Counted from the first letter of the stretch, positions 1 to 6,470 are shown. The stretch is 7,080 bases of DNA from CAIKBL01 sp043734785 (GCA_043734785.1 JAYTEX010000348.1:1-7080); one strand, 5' to 3'. Numbers and translations are program-made. The notes: a model not told the origin generated them from the sequence alone.

Positions 1-1887
1 ACGTTTCATGGCATTGCCCATCGCTTGCTGCGTACGCACTGGCGGGAGGCGCGCTTGCCCGAGCAATTCCAGATCATGGACGCGGAAGATCAGCAAAAAG
101 TGCTGAAACGCGTGATCCGGGGGCTCAGCCTGGACGCGGAGCAATGGCCGGCCAAAGAAGCCCAATGGTTCATCAATGCGCGCAAGGATGAAGGCCTGCG
201 CCCCGCCGAGATTGATGACGGCAACGATCTGGGCGTGAAAACGCAGATCGACATCTACCGTGCCTATGAAGACGCTTGCGCGCGCGCCGGGCTCGTCGAC
301 TTCGGCGAACTGCTGCTGCGCGGCTATGAACTGTGGCGCGATAACGCCGGGCTGCTGCGCCATTATCGCGAGCGCTTCTTTCATGTGCTGGTGGATGAGT
401 TTCAGGATACCAACGCGCTACAGTACAAGTGGTTGAAGTTACTGGTGGCCGAGCAAGCTAACTTCTTTGTGGTGGGCGACGACGATCAGTCGATCTACAG
501 CTGGCGCGGCGCCCAGGTCGAGAACATGCAGCGCTTCCGCCGCGATTATCCCCAGCATGCTTTGATACGCCTGGAACAGAATTACCGTTCCACCGGCACC
601 ATTCTTGATGCCGCCAACGCGCTGATCGCCAATAACACCGGCCGGCTTGGCAAGAAGCTATGGACCGACGGTTTGCGTGGGGAAGCGATCAAACTTTATA
701 CGGCGTACAACGACGTCGAAGAAGCGCGTTACTGCGTCGATCGCATCCGCCGGCTGCACGAGGCTGGTGATCGCCACAGTGAATCGGCCATCCTTTATCG
801 GGTCAGTGCCCAGTCGCGCGTGATGGAAGATGCCCTGCGCCAGGCAGACGTGCCGTACCGCGTCCATGGCGGCTTCAAATTCTATGAGCGCGCCGAGATC
901 AAGGACGCGCTGGCTTATCTGCGACTCGCAAGTTTCCGGGATGCAGATCCGGCCTTTGAACGCGTGATCAACCTGCCGGTGCGCGGCATCGGCAATCGCA
1001 CGCTCGATGAGATCCGGCAGACCGCGCGCCTGGCACGTTCGAGCCTGTGGGTGGCGGCCCAGCAGTTAGTGACTCAACGTGAGCTGGGCGCGCGCGCGGC
1101 CAGCTCAGTGGCGGTATTTTTGCACCTGATCGACACCCTATCCGAGCGGATCGCGGGACTCGGTCTCGATCAGGTGCTCGAGACGGTGATTTCGATGAGT
1201 GGCTTGACCGAACACTATCGCAAGGAAAAAGGCGATCGGGGCTTGGATCGTATCGACAATCTCGCCGAACTGGTGACCGCTGCACGCGATTTCGAACCCA
1301 ATGAGAACGAGCTTGAGCTGCCGCTGATTGCGGCTTTCTTAAGTCACGCCGCGCTCGAAGCGGGTGAAGGACAGGGGGGTGAATTCGACGACTGCGTGCA
1401 GTTGATGACCATGCACTCGGCGAAGGGCCTGGAGTTCACCAACGTGTTCCTGGTCGGTCTGGAAGAGGGGTTGTTTCCGCACCAGCGCTCGAGCGGCGAT
1501 CCGGCGCAGCTGGAGGAAGAGCGGCGTCTTTGTTATGTGGGTCTGACCCGGGCGCGGCGCCGTCTGACGCTTTCGCATGCCGAATGTCGACGCCTGCACG
1601 GGGCTGATTTTTACCCGCAGGCCTCGCGCTTTCTGCGCGAAGTGCCGCGCGAACTGTTGGAGGAAGTTCGGGTGGGGCGCACCACTCTGCTATCCCCTGC
1701 AGCTTCGCGTGAAGATACCAGCGGATTTGGCTTCCAGCTAGGCCAGCGGGTACTGCATCGCACGTTCGGTGAAGGGGTGGTGTTGCACCTCGAAGGCCGC
1801 GGGGCGCACACCCGCGTGCAGGTCAATTTCGCCGGTGGCGGGGTAAAATGGCTGGTGGCAGGTTATGCCGGCCTGGAGGCCTTGTAG
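1..1887 (+). CDS. uvrD: DNA helicase II UvrD, 5'-truncated by the window edge
   Basis: Superfamily 1A 3'-5' DNA helicase that unwinds DNA in nucleotide excision repair and methyl-directed mismatch repair and strips proteins from DNA. The frame is open from base 1, and its first residues TFHGIAHRLLR are the motif Ib region, so the true start and Walker A (about 90 residues) lie outside the window. Visible in order: Walker B VDEFQDT (391-411), motif III GDDDQSIYSWRGA (475-513), motif IV LEQNYRST (571-594), motif V MTMHSAKGLEF (1405-1437) and motif VI YVGLTRAR (1534-1557). A C-terminal module (about 1735-1887) contains LGQRVLHRTFGEG and ends KWLVAGYAGLEAL. That tail matches UvrD and separates it from Rep and PcrA. 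The 628 visible codons fit a protein of about 720 residues, as in E. coli. No break or missing helicase motif is seen in the visible part. It converges on the cytochrome gene, and I see no clear terminator in the 53-bp gap. Confidence 0.96.
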   Translation, partial: TFHGIAHRLLRTHWREARLPEQFQIMDAEDQQKVLKRVIRGLSLDAEQWPAKEAQWFINARKDEGLRPAEIDDGNDLGVKTQIDIYRAYEDACARAGLVDFGELLLRGYELWRDNAGLLRHYRERFFHVLVDEFQDTNALQYKWLKLLVAEQANFFVVGDDDQSIYSWRGAQVENMQRFRRDYPQHALIRLEQNYRSTGTILDAANALIANNTGRLGKKLWTDGLRGEAIKLYTAYNDVEEARYCVDRIRRLHEAGDRHSESAILYRVSAQSRVMEDALRQADVPYRVHGGFKFYERAEIKDALAYLRLASFRDADPAFERVINLPVRGIGNRTLDEIRQTARLARSSLWVAAQQLVTQRELGARAASSVAVFLHLIDTLSERIAGLGLDQVLETVISMSGLTEHYRKEKGDRGLDRIDNLAELVTAARDFEPNENELELPLIAAFLSHAALEAGEGQGGEFDDCVQLMTMHSAKGLEFTNVFLVGLEEGLFPHQRSSGDPAQLEEERRLCYVGLTRARRRLTLSHAECRRLHGADFYPQASRFLREVPRELLEEVRVGRTTLLSPAASREDTSGFGFQLGQRVLHRTFGEGVVLHLEGRGAHTRVQVNFAGGGVKWLVAGYAGLEAL

Positions 1888-1940
1888 CGCCGAATGAGGG
1901 TGATCGTCGGCCGGGCGCAAGTGTGTGTCACGATTTCGAT

Positions 1941-2807
1941 CTATTGGCTGTTCGAGGTCATGTAATCGACCGCCGATTTGATGTCGGCATCCGCGAAATC
2001 TGGACGCCCGCCTTTGGGTGGCATGAGACCGGCTTCGCCCATGAAGCCGTTGACGGCATGGTCGTAGAGCAAGTCCATGCCCTTGGCGACGCGCACGGAC
2101 CAGGCGGCGGCATCCCCGAATTTCGGGGCCCCTGCCGCGCCGGGGGTGTGGCAGGCAAAACAGACTGCGTCATAGACCTCCTTGCCTTTGCCGGCAACAG
2201 CGACGGCCGGCAAAGCGTCCGTCGTGGGCGCAACCACCGCTGAATCTACCACTGGAGGGGCGGTCACCGCAGCCGCGCTACTCCCTTGTGCAGCCCGGAC
2301 CATGAAGTCGACTGCGCCTTTGATGTCCTCATCCGCCATATCCACGGCACCCCCCTTAGGTGGCATCATCCCGGCCGATCCTGTGAAACCTCCGATCGCA
2401 TGTTTGTAGAGCGTGTCATTGCCTTGGGCAATACGCGCTTCCCACGCTGCCGCATTCCCGAACTTGGGCGCACCTGCGATACCTTGAGCATGACAGGCGA
2501 AACAGACTTTATTGTAGGTGGCTTCCCCGGGGCTCGCCGCCATTGGCGTGGCGGCAGGGGATGCGCCCGCTGTGGGCGCGCTGCCGGCAAGGGTCACCGT
2601 TTCACCGCTGGTATTGACCTGACCGGCGGGCGCCAGGCGAGCCTCGATGTTCTGGTCGTAGATGCCGGTAGACGTGACGAAATTGCTATAAACCGTGCGT
2701 GCCAGAATAGCGATGACGATGCCAAGGACTGTCAGACCGACGAGTACGATCCCAAAATTGCGGATAAAGAGTGCGTCGTGTTGTGCGTTGTCGTGATTAG
2801 CGCTCAT
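1941..2807 (-). CDS. membrane-anchored di-haem cytochrome c5-like protein (tandem c5 domains)
   Basis: Predicted periplasmic electron-transfer protein of 288 residues. An N-terminal hydrophobic segment (about residues 18-36, GIVLVGLTVLGIVIAI) has no signal-peptidase site that I can see, so it probably serves as an inner-membrane anchor. A Pro/Ala/Thr-rich linker (about 58-93) leads to the first haem domain, with CFACH at 102-106 and probable axial Met148 in GMMPPKGG. A second linker (about 174-207) leads to the second domain, with CFACH at 216-220 and probable axial Met262 in GLMPPKGG. CxxCH plus MPPKGG near a conserved Phe/Gly segment is the cytochrome c5 (CycB) signature. The two domains share about 50 of 80 residues by manual alignment, so they arose by internal duplication. 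ATG at 2807 is preferred to TTG at 2813 because AGGGG (2816-2820) lies 8 nt upstream of the ATG and only 2 nt from the TTG. The gene is divergent from cbbQ. Its electron partner cannot be deduced here. Confidence 0.93.
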   Translation of the reverse strand: MSANHDNAQHDALFIRNFGIVLVGLTVLGIVIAILARTVYSNFVTSTGIYDQNIEARLAPAGQVNTSGETVTLAGSAPTAGASPAATPMAASPGEATYNKVCFACHAQGIAGAPKFGNAAAWEARIAQGNDTLYKHAIGGFTGSAGMMPPKGGAVDMADEDIKGAVDFMVRAAQGSSAAAVTAPPVVDSAVVAPTTDALPAVAVAGKGKEVYDAVCFACHTPGAAGAPKFGDAAAWSVRVAKGMDLLYDHAVNGFMGEAGLMPPKGGRPDFADADIKSAVDYMTSNSQ

Positions 2808-2815
2808 CTCCAAGG

Positions 2816-2820
2816 CCCCT
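2816..2820 (-). promoter_or_regulatory. Shine-Dalgarno site of the di-haem cytochrome gene
   Basis: AGGGG on the minus strand, 8 nt before the ATG at 2807. This spacing is what decides the ATG over the in-frame TTG six bases upstream. Confidence 0.6.
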
Positions 2821-2828
2821 CATGCTGG

Positions 2829-2847
2829 CGCCACGCAGAGCGTGGCG
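2829..2847 (-). repeat. perfect 8-bp hairpin in the leader of the cytochrome gene
   Basis: The plus strand reads CGCCACGC-AGA-GCGTGGCG, a perfect 8-bp, GC-rich inverted repeat with a 3-nt loop. It lies between the predicted promoter (-10 at 2904-2909) and the Shine-Dalgarno site of the cytochrome gene, so it would form in the 5' untranslated RNA 8 nt upstream of the ribosome site. No T-run follows on the minus strand, so it does not look like an intrinsic terminator or attenuator. A role in mRNA stability or translation is inference only. Confidence 0.5.
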
Positions 2848-2903
2848 AAAGGTAATCAATATATCCAGGATTGGCGCGGAATTCCCCCTCGCGACCGGCG
2901 GGC

Positions 2904-2909
2904 ATTATA
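2904..2909 (-). promoter_or_regulatory. sigma70-type -10 box for the cytochrome gene
   Basis: On the minus strand this reads TATAAT, a perfect match to the consensus -10, within GCTATAATGC. Transcription would start near 2897 and give a leader of about 90 nt. There is no good -35 at 16-18 nt spacing (the hexamers there are near CTAGTG). A TTGATT at 2935-2940 is 25 nt away, too far to be a normal -35. A weak -35 suggests that an activator or repressor contributes. Confidence 0.55.
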
Positions 2910-2918
2910 GCGAATTTG

Positions 2919-2940
2919 TTGATCCGCACTAGAGAATCAA
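2919..2940. promoter_or_regulatory. dyad TTGAT-N12-ATCAA in the divergent control region
   Basis: Two perfect inverted 5-bp arms (2919-2923 and 2936-2940) lie between the divergent cytochrome and cbbQ genes. A T-N11-A core (T2923, A2935), the minimal LysR-type motif, sits inside. The centre is about 32 bp upstream of the predicted cytochrome start, overlapping its -35 region. A CbbR-like or other regulator could bind here. The arms resemble FNR half-sites, but the 12-bp spacer is not the 4 bp FNR needs. Short arms like these can occur by chance. Confidence 0.25.
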
Positions 2941-2987
2941 GGACAGTTCACCAAGCGGTGTGACGCCCGTGTAGTTTTCGACCGATA

Positions 2988-3854
2988 ATGGTGCCGGATA
3001 TTGATCGGTACCAGCCAACTCCGCTAACCCTTAAGGATCTCTGCTTGAATACTCCGAGCGCTGCGGCCGAGCGGCTAATTGAAACAGAACCTTATTACGA
3101 ACCGAGCGGTAGCGAGATCGAGGTATTCACCGCGGCCTATCGCAATCAGCTGCCTATTCTGCTCAAGGGCCCGACCGGCTGCGGCAAAACACGCTTCATC
3201 CATTACATGAGTTGGTCTCTGCAACGCCCGCTGGTCACGGTCGCCTGCCATGACGATCTCACGGCGGCGGATTTGGTTGGACGTTATCTGGTGCGCGGCG
3301 GTGAAACAGAATGGCTGGATGGACCTCTCACTTACGCGGTAAGGCACGGCGCCATTTGCTACCTGGATGAGATAGTCGAGGCCCGCAAGGACACTTCAGT
3401 CGTGATCCACCCGTTGTGCGACGATCGCCGAATCCTGCCTATCGACAAACTTGGCCAGCTATTGCGGGTGCCGCCCGAGTTCTGTCTGGTGGTTTCTTAC
3501 AATCCTGGCTATCAGAGTGTGTTGAAAGATCTCAAGCAAAGCACGCGCCAGCGCTTTGTCGCCCTCGAATTTTCTTACCTCGATGCCGAGCTGGAGCAAA
3601 AAATCGTGCGCACGGAAAGCGGCGTGGATGTCGAGACTGCACGCAAACTTGTGAAGTTCGGCGAGCACACGCGCAACCTCAAAGGCAGCGGGCTTGATGA
3701 AGGTGCGAGCACCCGTCTGCTGGTCAATGCGGCGAAGCTGGTGGCGAGCGGCATTTCGGCGGCCGTGGCTTGTGATACCGCGATAGGCCATGCATTGACG
3801 GACGATCCCGAACTGCTGCAGGCAGTCCATGAACTCGCTGCGGCAGTGTTCTAA
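2988..3854 (+). CDS. cbbQ: CbbQ-type MoxR-family AAA+ ATPase (Rubisco activase motor subunit)
   Basis: A cytoplasmic AAA+ ATPase of 288 residues. Characterised CbbQ proteins form hexamers that work with CbbO to release inhibitory sugar phosphates from Rubisco. Walker A is GPTGCGKT (61-68), Walker B ICYLDE (123-128), sensor 1 lies at SYNPG with Asn172, and candidate arginine fingers are Arg187/Arg189 in KQSTRQRF. The segments KDLKQSTRQRF and RNLKGSGLDEGASTRLLV resemble CbbQ more than NirQ/NorQ as I remember those families. NorQ (nitric oxide reductase maturation) is the main alternative, since no cbbL/cbbM or nor structural gene is visible. The N-terminus carries about 30 residues before the conserved YYEPSGSEIEVF, slightly more than typical CbbQ. 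The ATG at 2988 has no obvious Shine-Dalgarno site. An in-frame stop at 2961 excludes a start much further upstream. cbbO follows after 35 bp, so the two are probably cotranscribed. Confidence 0.87.
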   Translation: MVPDIDRYQPTPLTLKDLCLNTPSAAAERLIETEPYYEPSGSEIEVFTAAYRNQLPILLKGPTGCGKTRFIHYMSWSLQRPLVTVACHDDLTAADLVGRYLVRGGETEWLDGPLTYAVRHGAICYLDEIVEARKDTSVVIHPLCDDRRILPIDKLGQLLRVPPEFCLVVSYNPGYQSVLKDLKQSTRQRFVALEFSYLDAELEQKIVRTESGVDVETARKLVKFGEHTRNLKGSGLDEGASTRLLVNAAKLVASGISAAVACDTAIGHALTDDPELLQAVHELAAAVF

Positions 3855-3889
3855 GCCCCGTTCAGTATCCACCATCACCGTTTCGCCCG

Positions 3890-6037
3890 ATGAACGACGG
3901 CGCACGCCAGAATTTTTTCAATCTGATCCGGATCCAGAAGGATCTCGAGAAGTTGTCTGGCCAGGTGCTCGCGCGGATCCCGCGCGCCAGCGAGGTGGTG
4001 GCCGAGATCGCTGAACTGGAGCGTGAAATTCAGAATTTCATTTATCACTGGACTGAGGTAATCGCGCTTTCCAACCATGAACTTGCGGCGCATTTTATCG
4101 GTCACGCGCCGGCGGCGTTCCGCTATCTCGATCAAGCGGCAGTCGAGGATTGGATCATCAAGGCGATGGATGCGTTCGATAATCGCGGGCTGGGCTTCGC
4201 GATCGAGGTGTTCGATGATCTTCAGCGCTATGTAGCAGTGCATACCCAGCACCGGTCGGGCTGTCGCTTCGAACAAGTAGCGGGTCTGCTGCGCTACCTG
4301 GTGCGGGGTCTCGGCGGGCGCAGTCTCCAGATCGTGAGTGAACCGGTTGCCTACACGGACACCGAGAAGATTTTTCTACCGCCGATCCTCGGCGTGCTCG
4401 AAGGGCACCTCGCCAATGCCGCGCTGTATAAATGCATGGCAGCGTTCCTGTGGGCACAGAATCGCTACGGAACCTGGCGCTATCGCGCCCTGGAAGAAGC
4501 GATCAGAACCCTGGATGCGGCTCTAACCTGGCCCATTTATCAACGCCTGGAAAGCGTGCGTCTGCGTGCCTGCATTGCGCGTGACTTGCCCGGCTTGCAT
4601 CGCGAGATGGAAACGCTCGCCTATGCAGACGATCAGGCGCGTCTCGCGTGGCAAGCCTTTACGCGGCACGCGGCACGGCTGCAGGATGGTGCGGCCACCG
4701 CCCACGATAGTCTTGCGATGGTGGCCGAGTGCCGCGAAATTCCGCTGCCGCCGCCACTGCTTTTTCAGGGCGAGATGTTTCCGGCGAAGGTGCGCGAGGT
4801 CCTGTTCCGACGGGTGCCACGGGAGAAGGCAGCGTTGCAGCGGACACTGAATTCTCTGCAGCGCGACCTCACGCTGCAGACGCCCGACGAGCAGGAATCC
4901 AAGGCCGCGACAGACACGGCGAATCGCTTCTCGATCTCGAACTCGGGCGATCAATCGACTTTGACTGAACACTACGAATTAAAGTGCAACGACCAACGCG
5001 TGCCGATGGGGCCTGAACTGGACGCCTTGCTGAATTCGATTCTGCAGGACCTCGACGACATTTCAGATGACTATCTGAATCCACCGACGGGCAAAGATGA
5101 CTATCCCGCTGATCAGGAATCTGGCCAGGGGCTCGAGACTGAACCAGGCGATCATGCTGCCGGGGTTAAAGTCGAGCTATATCCAGAATGGGACTACACG
5201 CGCCAACGCTTTCGCGAGGCGTTCTGTGCCCTGACAGAACAGGATGTGCCCTTTGGCAACGAGGATTTTGTAGCACAGACGCGCATCAAATATCGCGGAC
5301 TTTCAAAGTCGATCCAGCGCGTTTTCGAAGCCATTCTGAGCGAAACTCAACGCCAGAAGCGCCAGGCTCATGGCGATGAAGTTGATCTCGATGCGCTGGT
5401 TGAGGCGCATGTCGATCGTTTGCAGGGTCGGGAAATGAGCGATCGGCTCTACACCCATTTTCGTAAATCCGGGCGCAGTGTCGCGGTGATGTTCATGGTC
5501 GACATGAGCGGCTCAACCAAGGGCTGGGTGAACGATGCCGAACGTGAGTCTTTGATCCTGCTCTGCGAAGCAGTGGCGACGCTCGGTGACCAATACGCGA
5601 TCTACGGATTCTCTGGGCGCACCAACAAACGCTGCGAGATCTACCGTATTAAAACTTTTAATGAACCCTACAACAGCGACGTCAAGCGGCGCATCAGCGG
5701 CATGACACCCAAAGCGTATACCCGCATGGGGGTAGCGATCCGCCATCTCGGTAAGTTGCTCAATTCGGCGCAAGCCAGAACTAAACTTTTGATCACGTTA
5801 TCCGATGGCAAGCCGGAGGATTACGGCAGCTATCGTGGCCGCTACGGCATTGAGGACACGCGCCACGCGTTGTTGGAGGTCAAGCGCAGCGGAATACATC
5901 CGTTCTGCATCACGATCGACCGGGAAGCGCAAGCTTACCTGCCCCACATGTATGGGCCAGCGAACTTCACCGTGGTCGATGAAGTCCAGAAACTGCCCTA
6001 CAAAGTAGCCGATATCTACCGTCGTCTGACCACCTGA
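3890..6037 (+). CDS. cbbO: CbbO-type VWA-domain protein (adaptor partner of CbbQ)
   Basis: A 715-residue cytoplasmic protein. In the known CbbQO complex, one CbbO binds the CbbQ hexamer and its VWA domain contacts Rubisco through a metal-ion-dependent adhesion site (MIDAS). Residues 1 to about 325 are helix-rich, with the segment HFIGHAPAAFRYLD, as in CbbO/NorD N-termini. Residues about 330-424 are an acidic, polar, low-complexity linker that is probably disordered. YPEWDY (431-436) opens the conserved C-terminal part. The VWA domain (about 530-715) has an intact MIDAS: Asp538-x-Ser540-x-Ser542 in DMSGST, Thr611 in AYTRMG and Asp639 in LSDGKPEDYG. The start ATG is 35 bp after cbbQ, in a frame with no usable upstream start, and has no clear Shine-Dalgarno site. 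NorD is the main alternative. The CbbO call follows from CbbQ-like features of its partner and from length: NorD proteins tend to be somewhat shorter. Confidence 0.85.
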   Translation: MNDGARQNFFNLIRIQKDLEKLSGQVLARIPRASEVVAEIAELEREIQNFIYHWTEVIALSNHELAAHFIGHAPAAFRYLDQAAVEDWIIKAMDAFDNRGLGFAIEVFDDLQRYVAVHTQHRSGCRFEQVAGLLRYLVRGLGGRSLQIVSEPVAYTDTEKIFLPPILGVLEGHLANAALYKCMAAFLWAQNRYGTWRYRALEEAIRTLDAALTWPIYQRLESVRLRACIARDLPGLHREMETLAYADDQARLAWQAFTRHAARLQDGAATAHDSLAMVAECREIPLPPPLLFQGEMFPAKVREVLFRRVPREKAALQRTLNSLQRDLTLQTPDEQESKAATDTANRFSISNSGDQSTLTEHYELKCNDQRVPMGPELDALLNSILQDLDDISDDYLNPPTGKDDYPADQESGQGLETEPGDHAAGVKVELYPEWDYTRQRFREAFCALTEQDVPFGNEDFVAQTRIKYRGLSKSIQRVFEAILSETQRQKRQAHGDEVDLDALVEAHVDRLQGREMSDRLYTHFRKSGRSVAVMFMVDMSGSTKGWVNDAERESLILLCEAVATLGDQYAIYGFSGRTNKRCEIYRIKTFNEPYNSDVKRRISGMTPKAYTRMGVAIRHLGKLLNSAQARTKLLITLSDGKPEDYGSYRGRYGIEDTRHALLEVKRSGIHPFCITIDREAQAYLPHMYGPANFTVVDEVQKLPYKVADIYRRLTT

Positions 6038-6040
6038 ACC

Positions 6041-6070
6041 CGTGCGCTGATTGGCGCACGCGCAGCTTTT
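6041..6070 (+). terminator. possible terminator after cbbO
   Basis: CGTGCGC (6041-6047), a 6-nt loop and GCGCACG (6054-6060) form a perfect 7-bp stem that begins 3 bp after the cbbO stop. The only T-run, TTTT at 6067-6070, is separated from the stem by six bases, so termination would be weak or the hairpin may instead protect the mRNA 3' end. Confidence 0.4.
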
Positions 6071-6079
6071 GGCTAGAAT
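6051..6079 (+). promoter_or_regulatory. sigma70 promoter of tRNA-Arg
   Basis: The -35 is TTGGCG (6051-6056) and the -10 is TAGAAT (6074-6079), one mismatch from consensus, with an exact 17-bp spacer. The start would be near 6086, about 9 nt before the mature tRNA. The bases after the -10 begin CCGC, a GC-rich discriminator of the kind seen at stringently controlled tRNA promoters. The -35 lies inside the hairpin at 6041-6060. Confidence 0.55.
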
Positions 6080-6094
6080 CCGCACTCTTGCTAC

Positions 6095-6171
6095 GCGCCC
6101 GTAGCTCAGCTGGATAGAGTGCAGGCCTCCGAAGCCTGAGGTCGTGGGTTCGACTCCCTCCGGGCGCGCCA
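6095..6171 (+). tRNA. tRNA-Arg, anticodon CCG
   Basis: A 77-nt cloverleaf. The acceptor stem is GCGCCCG (6095-6101) with CGGGCGC (6161-6167), followed by discriminator G6168 and a genome-encoded CCA (6169-6171). The D arm is GCTC/GAGT with one G-U pair. The anticodon stem is CAGGC/GCCTG around the loop CTCCGAA, with anticodon CCG at 6129-6131 reading CGG. The T loop is TTCGACT. The T stem GTGGG/CCCTC has one T-T mismatch at its second pair, which is tolerable but worth noting. Overall it closely resembles the proteobacterial tRNA-Arg(CCG). It has its own promoter and a short terminator downstream. Confidence 0.97.
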
Positions 6172-6210
6172 ACTAAACGTTCTTTGTCGTCCTTTACCGT
6201 CCTCCAAGAT

Positions 6211-6229
6211 GCCTAAAATAGGCCTTTTT
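6211..6229 (+). terminator. intrinsic terminator of tRNA-Arg
   Basis: GCCTA-AAA-TAGGC (6211-6223), then C and TTTTT (6225-6229), about 40 bp after the tRNA. The stem is only 5 bp, but the T-run follows directly. An overlapping alternative, GGCC-TTTTTC-GGCC (6221-6234), is also possible. Confidence 0.5.
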
Positions 6230-6397
6230 CGGCCATAACCATCGGTTTATGGTTCATGCTCAAACTATCAAGCTCCGGCATCGTCCCCTGTGACAATGCC
6301 ACGCGCCACTCCTAAAGGTTTACGCTCACCCACGACGAGCACGTCGACCGGATTTACCTTTCCCTAAAACCCATCGGTCCGCGTATGTAGGTCGGTA

Positions 6398-6425
6398 GCT
6401 TGGTGCGTGGCGCGGGAAACCAAGC
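6398..6425. repeat. inverted repeat GCTTGGT-N14-ACCAAGC
   Basis: Perfect 7-bp arms at 6398-6404 and 6419-6425 around a 14-nt GC-rich loop. It lies about 45 bp past the tupA stop on the minus strand. No T-run follows in that direction, so it is at best a Rho-independent-like structure without its tail, an mRNA 3'-end hairpin or a protein-binding dyad. Confidence 0.4.
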
Positions 6426-6470
6426 GATTAGAGCTTACGTTTTGCCTTCGTGTCGCAGATCAATAGCGCT

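Larger units (their letters stand above)
6172..6470. other. 299-bp gene-free stretch between tRNA-Arg and tupA
   Basis: I find no convincing coding region here. The longest plus-strand start, ATG at 6296, gives only 23 codons. Base composition is lower in GC than the flanking genes, about 47% over 6181-6240 by hand count. The stretch holds a terminator-like hairpin (6211-6229) and the inverted repeats AACCAT/ATGGTT (6237-6254), CGACG/CGTCG (6333-6346) and GCTTGGT/ACCAAGC (6398-6425). The octamer CCATCGGT occurs twice (6239-6246 and 6371-6378). A position directly 3' of a tRNA is typical for integrated elements, but I see no integrase fragment and no second copy of the tRNA end, so an element scar is only a possibility. 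Confidence 0.5.

Noticed and set aside
1888..1940. A bidirectional terminator between convergent uvrD and the cytochrome gene
   Set aside because: No stable stem followed by a T-run could be found on either strand.
2797..2823. An 8-codon minus-strand upstream ORF overlapping the cytochrome start
   Set aside because: It opens with ATG and ends in TAA past the gene start, but it has no Shine-Dalgarno site and is easily explained by chance.
2286..2855. A long plus-strand open frame of 189 codons opposite the cytochrome gene
   Set aside because: It is antisense to a gene with two clear haem sites and has no family-like motifs. High-GC coding DNA often leaves such frames open.
2871..2888. A TGGCGCG...TTCCC stretch resembling a sigma54 promoter for cbbQ
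   Set aside because: The GG at -24 is present, but the required GC at -12 is replaced by CC, and the site would be over 90 bp from the start codon.
2919..2940. An FNR box
   Set aside because: The arms TTGAT and ATCAA are FNR half-sites, but they are 12 bp apart rather than 4.
3875..4276. Antisense open frames within cbbO and cbbQ of 90-150 codons
   Set aside because: They are fully inside well-supported genes, show no recognisable domain and have no ribosome site.
6296..6367. A 23-codon reading frame starting MPRATPKG, considered as an integrase N-terminal remnant
   Set aside because: The likeness to integrase starts is limited to a few residues, the frame stops at once, and no other integrase motif follows.
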